The position numbers were made by a program, and so were the translations under genes. DNA of 8,246 nt from Microcaldota archaeon (GTDB lineage: Archaea; B1Sed10-29; JACOVT01), in NCBI GenBank assembly GCA_016177165.1, contig JACOVT010000085.1, positions 1 through 8,246 on the forward strand, read 5' to 3'. Below are positions 6,378 through 8,246 of the stretch, piece after piece (within the stretch, counting starts at the first letter, position 1; every line of letters begins with the position of its first letter). The notes beneath the pieces were generated by a model. That model searched no databases and had not been told where the DNA came from. It worked only from the letters and a program-made list of their open reading frames with translations.

Positions 6378-6398
6378 AATTTAAGCGTTTTGCAACCC
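6378..6398 (-). promoter_or_regulatory. BRE/TATA promoter of the pilin operon; copy 2 of the 20-bp repeat
   Basis: On the minus strand gggttgcaaaacgcttaaat (6398 to 6379) is identical to 3470-3489 on the plus strand. Its TATA-like CTTAAATT is centred about 28 bp before ATG 6353, in the same orientation to its gene as copy 1 is to the pseudopilin operon. It should give a leaderless or near-leaderless transcript. Confidence 0.68.
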
Positions 6399-6439
6399 CC
6401 ACCGGTTAATGCGGGTTTTAACCGGGCACGGTTGGTTCT
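6399..6439 (+). repeat. Diverged extension of the duplicated promoter region
   Basis: Beyond the 20-bp identical block, 6415-6439 (+) aligns without gaps to the complement of 3469-3445 at 17 of 25 positions, including an exact cggttggttc (6429-6438 against 3455-3446). The 6379 copy has 16 extra bases (6399-6414), which supply one half of the inverted repeat. At the 3445 end the matching sequence runs directly into the M50 start codon; at the 6439 end there is no open gene. Confidence 0.45.
6402..6425. repeat. Perfect 8-bp inverted repeat, possible operator
   Basis: CCGGTTAA (6402-6409) and TTAACCGG (6418-6425) are exact reverse complements separated by 8 nt, so the half-site centres are 16 bp apart. 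The pair lies about 17 to 40 bp upstream of the pilin TATA core, where an activator-type dimeric regulator could bind. No regulator gene is visible in the window. Confidence 0.45.
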
Positions 6440-6496
6440 GGTGGTTTTACTGGTTGGGCTACGCCGCGCGGGGAATGGAATAAAGTTTTGTGGTTG

Positions 6497-6922
6497 TCAG
6501 CGTGCCTGCCTTAATGGCGCGCTGATCTTCCATTCGCCGTTCTCCTTGCGCAGAAATGCGTCGGCGCGTATTGGCGCTGTCTCGTTGGTGCGGCCGAGCA
6601 CGCTCATCACGAAAGTGTACTCCACGCGCACCCTCGCGGTGTCATTGGTTATATCCTCCCCGAGCACGGTGAACCTGCCCAGGGTGATGTCGCCGCCTAC
6701 CGCTTCCCTGATGTTCTCTATTTTTTCGCGCTCCGCGCCCTCGGCGTCAAACAGCGGCTTGAGGTCGTCGGTGATGTAATTCTTGGCGCCCTCCAAGTCG
6801 AACGCCACCATCGTCCCGATGAACGCCTCGACCACGCCGGAGGGCTTTTCAGGATACTGGGGGGCGGTGCACGCCGACAGTGCAAGGACGGCACCCACCA
6901 CCGCCAGCAGGGCGCGTTTCAT
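6497..6922 (-). CDS. Lipoprotein with NTF2-like (DUF4878-like) domain, paralog 2
   Basis: A 141-residue lipoprotein with lipobox LSAC (lipidated C18). It has the same architecture as the product of 5240-5713: VVEAFIGTMVAFDLEGAKNYITDDL, a middle FTVLGEDI segment, MSVLGRTNE, and FLRKENGEWKIS near the end. It lacks the Gly/Ser-rich tail of its paralog. The two paralogs lie on either side of the pilin pair on the same strand, suggesting local duplication. ATG 6922 is the natural start, being followed at once by a signal sequence and preceded at 28 bp by a TATA box shared with the divergent propeller gene. The specific role is unknown. Confidence 0.82.
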   Translation of the reverse strand: MKRALLAVVGAVLALSACTAPQYPEKPSGVVEAFIGTMVAFDLEGAKNYITDDLKPLFDAEGAEREKIENIREAVGGDITLGRFTVLGEDITNDTARVRVEYTFVMSVLGRTNETAPIRADAFLRKENGEWKISAPLRQAR

Positions 6923-6946
6923 GCTGTTTGTTGTGTGGGAAGGTGC

Positions 6947-6954
6947 ATTTAAAA
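6947..6954. promoter_or_regulatory. Single near-palindromic TATA box between divergent genes
   Basis: ATTTAAAA on the plus strand (TTTTAAAT on the minus) is centred 25.5 bp before the plus-strand ATG at 6976 and 28.5 bp before the minus-strand ATG at 6922. No second TATA-like site is seen in the 53-bp gap. One box could therefore serve both leaderless genes. Confidence 0.6.
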
Positions 6955-6975
6955 GCGCTCATTCAGAATAATGTC

Positions 6976-8246
6976 ATGAGGTTTTCCATTTTCTTTTTCG
7001 CCCTTGCGCTTTTCGCGGGGGTGGCGCAGGCGACCAACTTCTGGGCGATCCAGTCGCAGACAGGGATAGTCAACTCCTCCAGCTACTTGGAGGTCGACGA
7101 GCCCGTCGTGCTGTTCAACGGCTCCACGTATTACGCATGGTTCAGCGCAGAGAACTCGACCGGCTGGGAGTTCAGGTTCACGAACTCGACCAACAAGCAG
7201 GGCTTTGACTTGGGAATGTCGACCAACATAGGCAACAACTCTACCCACGTGATGGTGTTCGACCCCACGGTTGTCCTGGACGGGTCGACTTTTCACGCGT
7301 GGTTCGTGGCGGAGAACGGCAGCGAGGGCAACGAGATATTTTACGCCGCGAGCACCGCGGACGACGCCAACTTCGGCGCCGTCTGGTCCGCGCCGAGGCG
7401 CACGAACGTGTTCAACAACTCGTCAGAAATATCAGTCAGCGGGCCCACGGTAATTCTGGATGCTGGGACATGGAAGATGTGGTATCAGGCCGAGAACACG
7501 ACCGACACGATGATAAAGTACGCCACCAGCGCCGACGGGCTGACGTGGACCCAAGGGGGAATAGCGCTCACCAACAATTCGAGCGAGCTCTGGATCGGCG
7601 ACCCGTTCGTCTTCCGCGACACCTACCAGAACTACCAGTCGTACAAGATGTTCTACAACGAGATAGACGCCAACGACAACATTTCCATCATCTACGCCAA
7701 CTCTACGGATGGAGTGGCATGGACGCGCCAGGCATGGACCAACATATCCAGCACGAGCGAGAGGCTAGACGTCTCGAGCCCGAGCGTATTGCGCAACGCC
7801 TCCTCGCTGGAAATCTGGTTTTACGAAGAGCAGTTCGGCCTCAACATAAACAACTTTGCGGTCAGGTTCGCCAACCAGTCAAACGCGCTGCGCGCCGTCT
7901 CCAGCCTGGACACAAACAGGATCAACCTCGGGGGCGGAATAAGGCTCACTATCAACGTGTCCAACATCGGAACTTTTGTCGTTTCTTCGCTCAACGCCAG
8001 CGTGGTCAACATATCTACTGGAGGAGTCAACAGCAACGCCTCATTCGTCATAGCGCCGGCCAACTTTGAGATAAACAACCTCGCGGTGGGCGCCAGCGCG
8101 TCGTTCAACTGGACCATAACCGCTGGCGGCGCTGCCGGCGCCGGCGATTATGTCATAGAGGTCAAGTTCCGCGCCGTGGGTGGGAACGGCGAGGTAATAG
8201 TGGTGAACGACTCTATTGGTTTCACAATCACGGCTCCGGGCGGAGG
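6976..8246 (+). CDS. Secreted five-bladed beta-propeller glycoprotein with Ig-like domain (3' partial)
   Basis: 423 complete codons, open at the window end. A signal peptide (about 1-19, cleavage after VAQA) is followed by five repeats of a P-x-V strand motif at P43, P97, P157, P210 and P269, spaced 53-60 residues. Each is followed by an aromatic-rich strand; AWFSAEN, AWFVAEN, MWYQAEN, MFYNEID and WFYEEQF are the five versions. With YATSADGLTWT-type turns (181-192) this matches the five-bladed propeller seen in GH43/GH32-like proteins. It could bind or cleave surface polysaccharide, but catalytic residues cannot be assigned from sequence alone. Residues about 311-420 look like a CARDB/Ig-like beta-sandwich. 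About 23 N-x-S/T sequons imply heavy N-glycosylation. The start is ATG 6976, as ATG 6971 meets a stop after two codons. Downstream domains or an anchor are cut off. Confidence 0.85.
   Translation, partial: MRFSIFFFALALFAGVAQATNFWAIQSQTGIVNSSSYLEVDEPVVLFNGSTYYAWFSAENSTGWEFRFTNSTNKQGFDLGMSTNIGNNSTHVMVFDPTVVLDGSTFHAWFVAENGSEGNEIFYAASTADDANFGAVWSAPRRTNVFNNSSEISVSGPTVILDAGTWKMWYQAENTTDTMIKYATSADGLTWTQGGIALTNNSSELWIGDPFVFRDTYQNYQSYKMFYNEIDANDNISIIYANSTDGVAWTRQAWTNISSTSERLDVSSPSVLRNASSLEIWFYEEQFGLNINNFAVRFANQSNALRAVSSLDTNRINLGGGIRLTINVSNIGTFVVSSLNASVVNISTGGVNSNASFVIAPANFEINNLAVGASASFNWTITAGGAAGAGDYVIEVKFRAVGGNGEVIVVNDSIGFTITAPGG

Noticed and set aside
6430..6457. GG-rich run (ggttggttctggtgg) as a two-tier G-quadruplex
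   Set aside because: Only GG pairs are involved, and part of it is better explained as the diverged copy of the M50 upstream region.
7299..8069. 256-codon plus-strand frame within the propeller gene
   Set aside because: It is a +2 shadow, extremely rich in Arg, Gln and His, while the overlapping frame has a signal peptide, five regular repeats and an Ig-like domain.

Overview
The window looks archaeal. Two proteins carry class III (archaeal type IV pilin) signal peptides with a Q-x-S-F-E core. Several genes have a TATA-like box centred about 25-29 bp before their first codon, as expected for archaeal leaderless transcripts. A site-2-protease-like membrane peptidase and an exported protein very rich in N-glycosylation sequons also fit. 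Small genes, overlapping starts and stops, and clusters of small one-helix membrane proteins suggest a DPANN-type lineage (Micrarchaeota- or Diapherotrites-like). That placement is inference; there is no rRNA or tRNA in the window to support it. Almost every product is exported or membrane-bound, so this is a cell-surface island.

Layout. (1) nt 2-2695 (+): the 3' part of a large surface metalloprotease of the M6/immune-inhibitor-A type with a C-terminal membrane anchor, open at the window edge. A 60-residue two-helix membrane protein follows at 2700-2882 (+). (2) nt 2845-3444 (-): an M50 (site-2-protease-like) membrane metalloprotease, convergent with the small gene. (3) nt 3513-5149 (+): four tightly overlapping genes for small proteins with an N-terminal hydrophobic helix and a small, mostly cysteine-containing ectodomain, read here as a minor pilin/pseudopilin operon; it ends in a hairpin plus T-tract at 5168-5201. 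(4) nt 5240-6353 (-): a two-gene class III pilin operon (6353 to 5738) followed by a lipoprotein gene with its own promoter. (5) nt 6497-6922 (-): a paralogous lipoprotein, divergent from a secreted five-bladed-propeller glycoprotein (6976 to the end, +), with one near-palindromic TATA box lying between them.

How it may work together. The four-gene pseudopilin operon and the pilin operon, on opposite strands and 2.8 kb apart, share an identical 20-bp BRE/TATA promoter block. This suggests they are expressed together and may build one type IV pilus-like surface filament (major and minor subunits). The two NTF2-like lipoproteins and the two large surface proteins would act on the same cell surface. 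No pilus ATPase, platform protein or prepilin peptidase is present here, so the assembly machinery would have to be encoded elsewhere.

There is no gene-free stretch longer than 300 bases. The intergenic regions (3445-3512, 5150-5239, 6354-6496, 6923-6975) hold promoters, a terminator, an inverted repeat and a decayed copy of promoter sequence.
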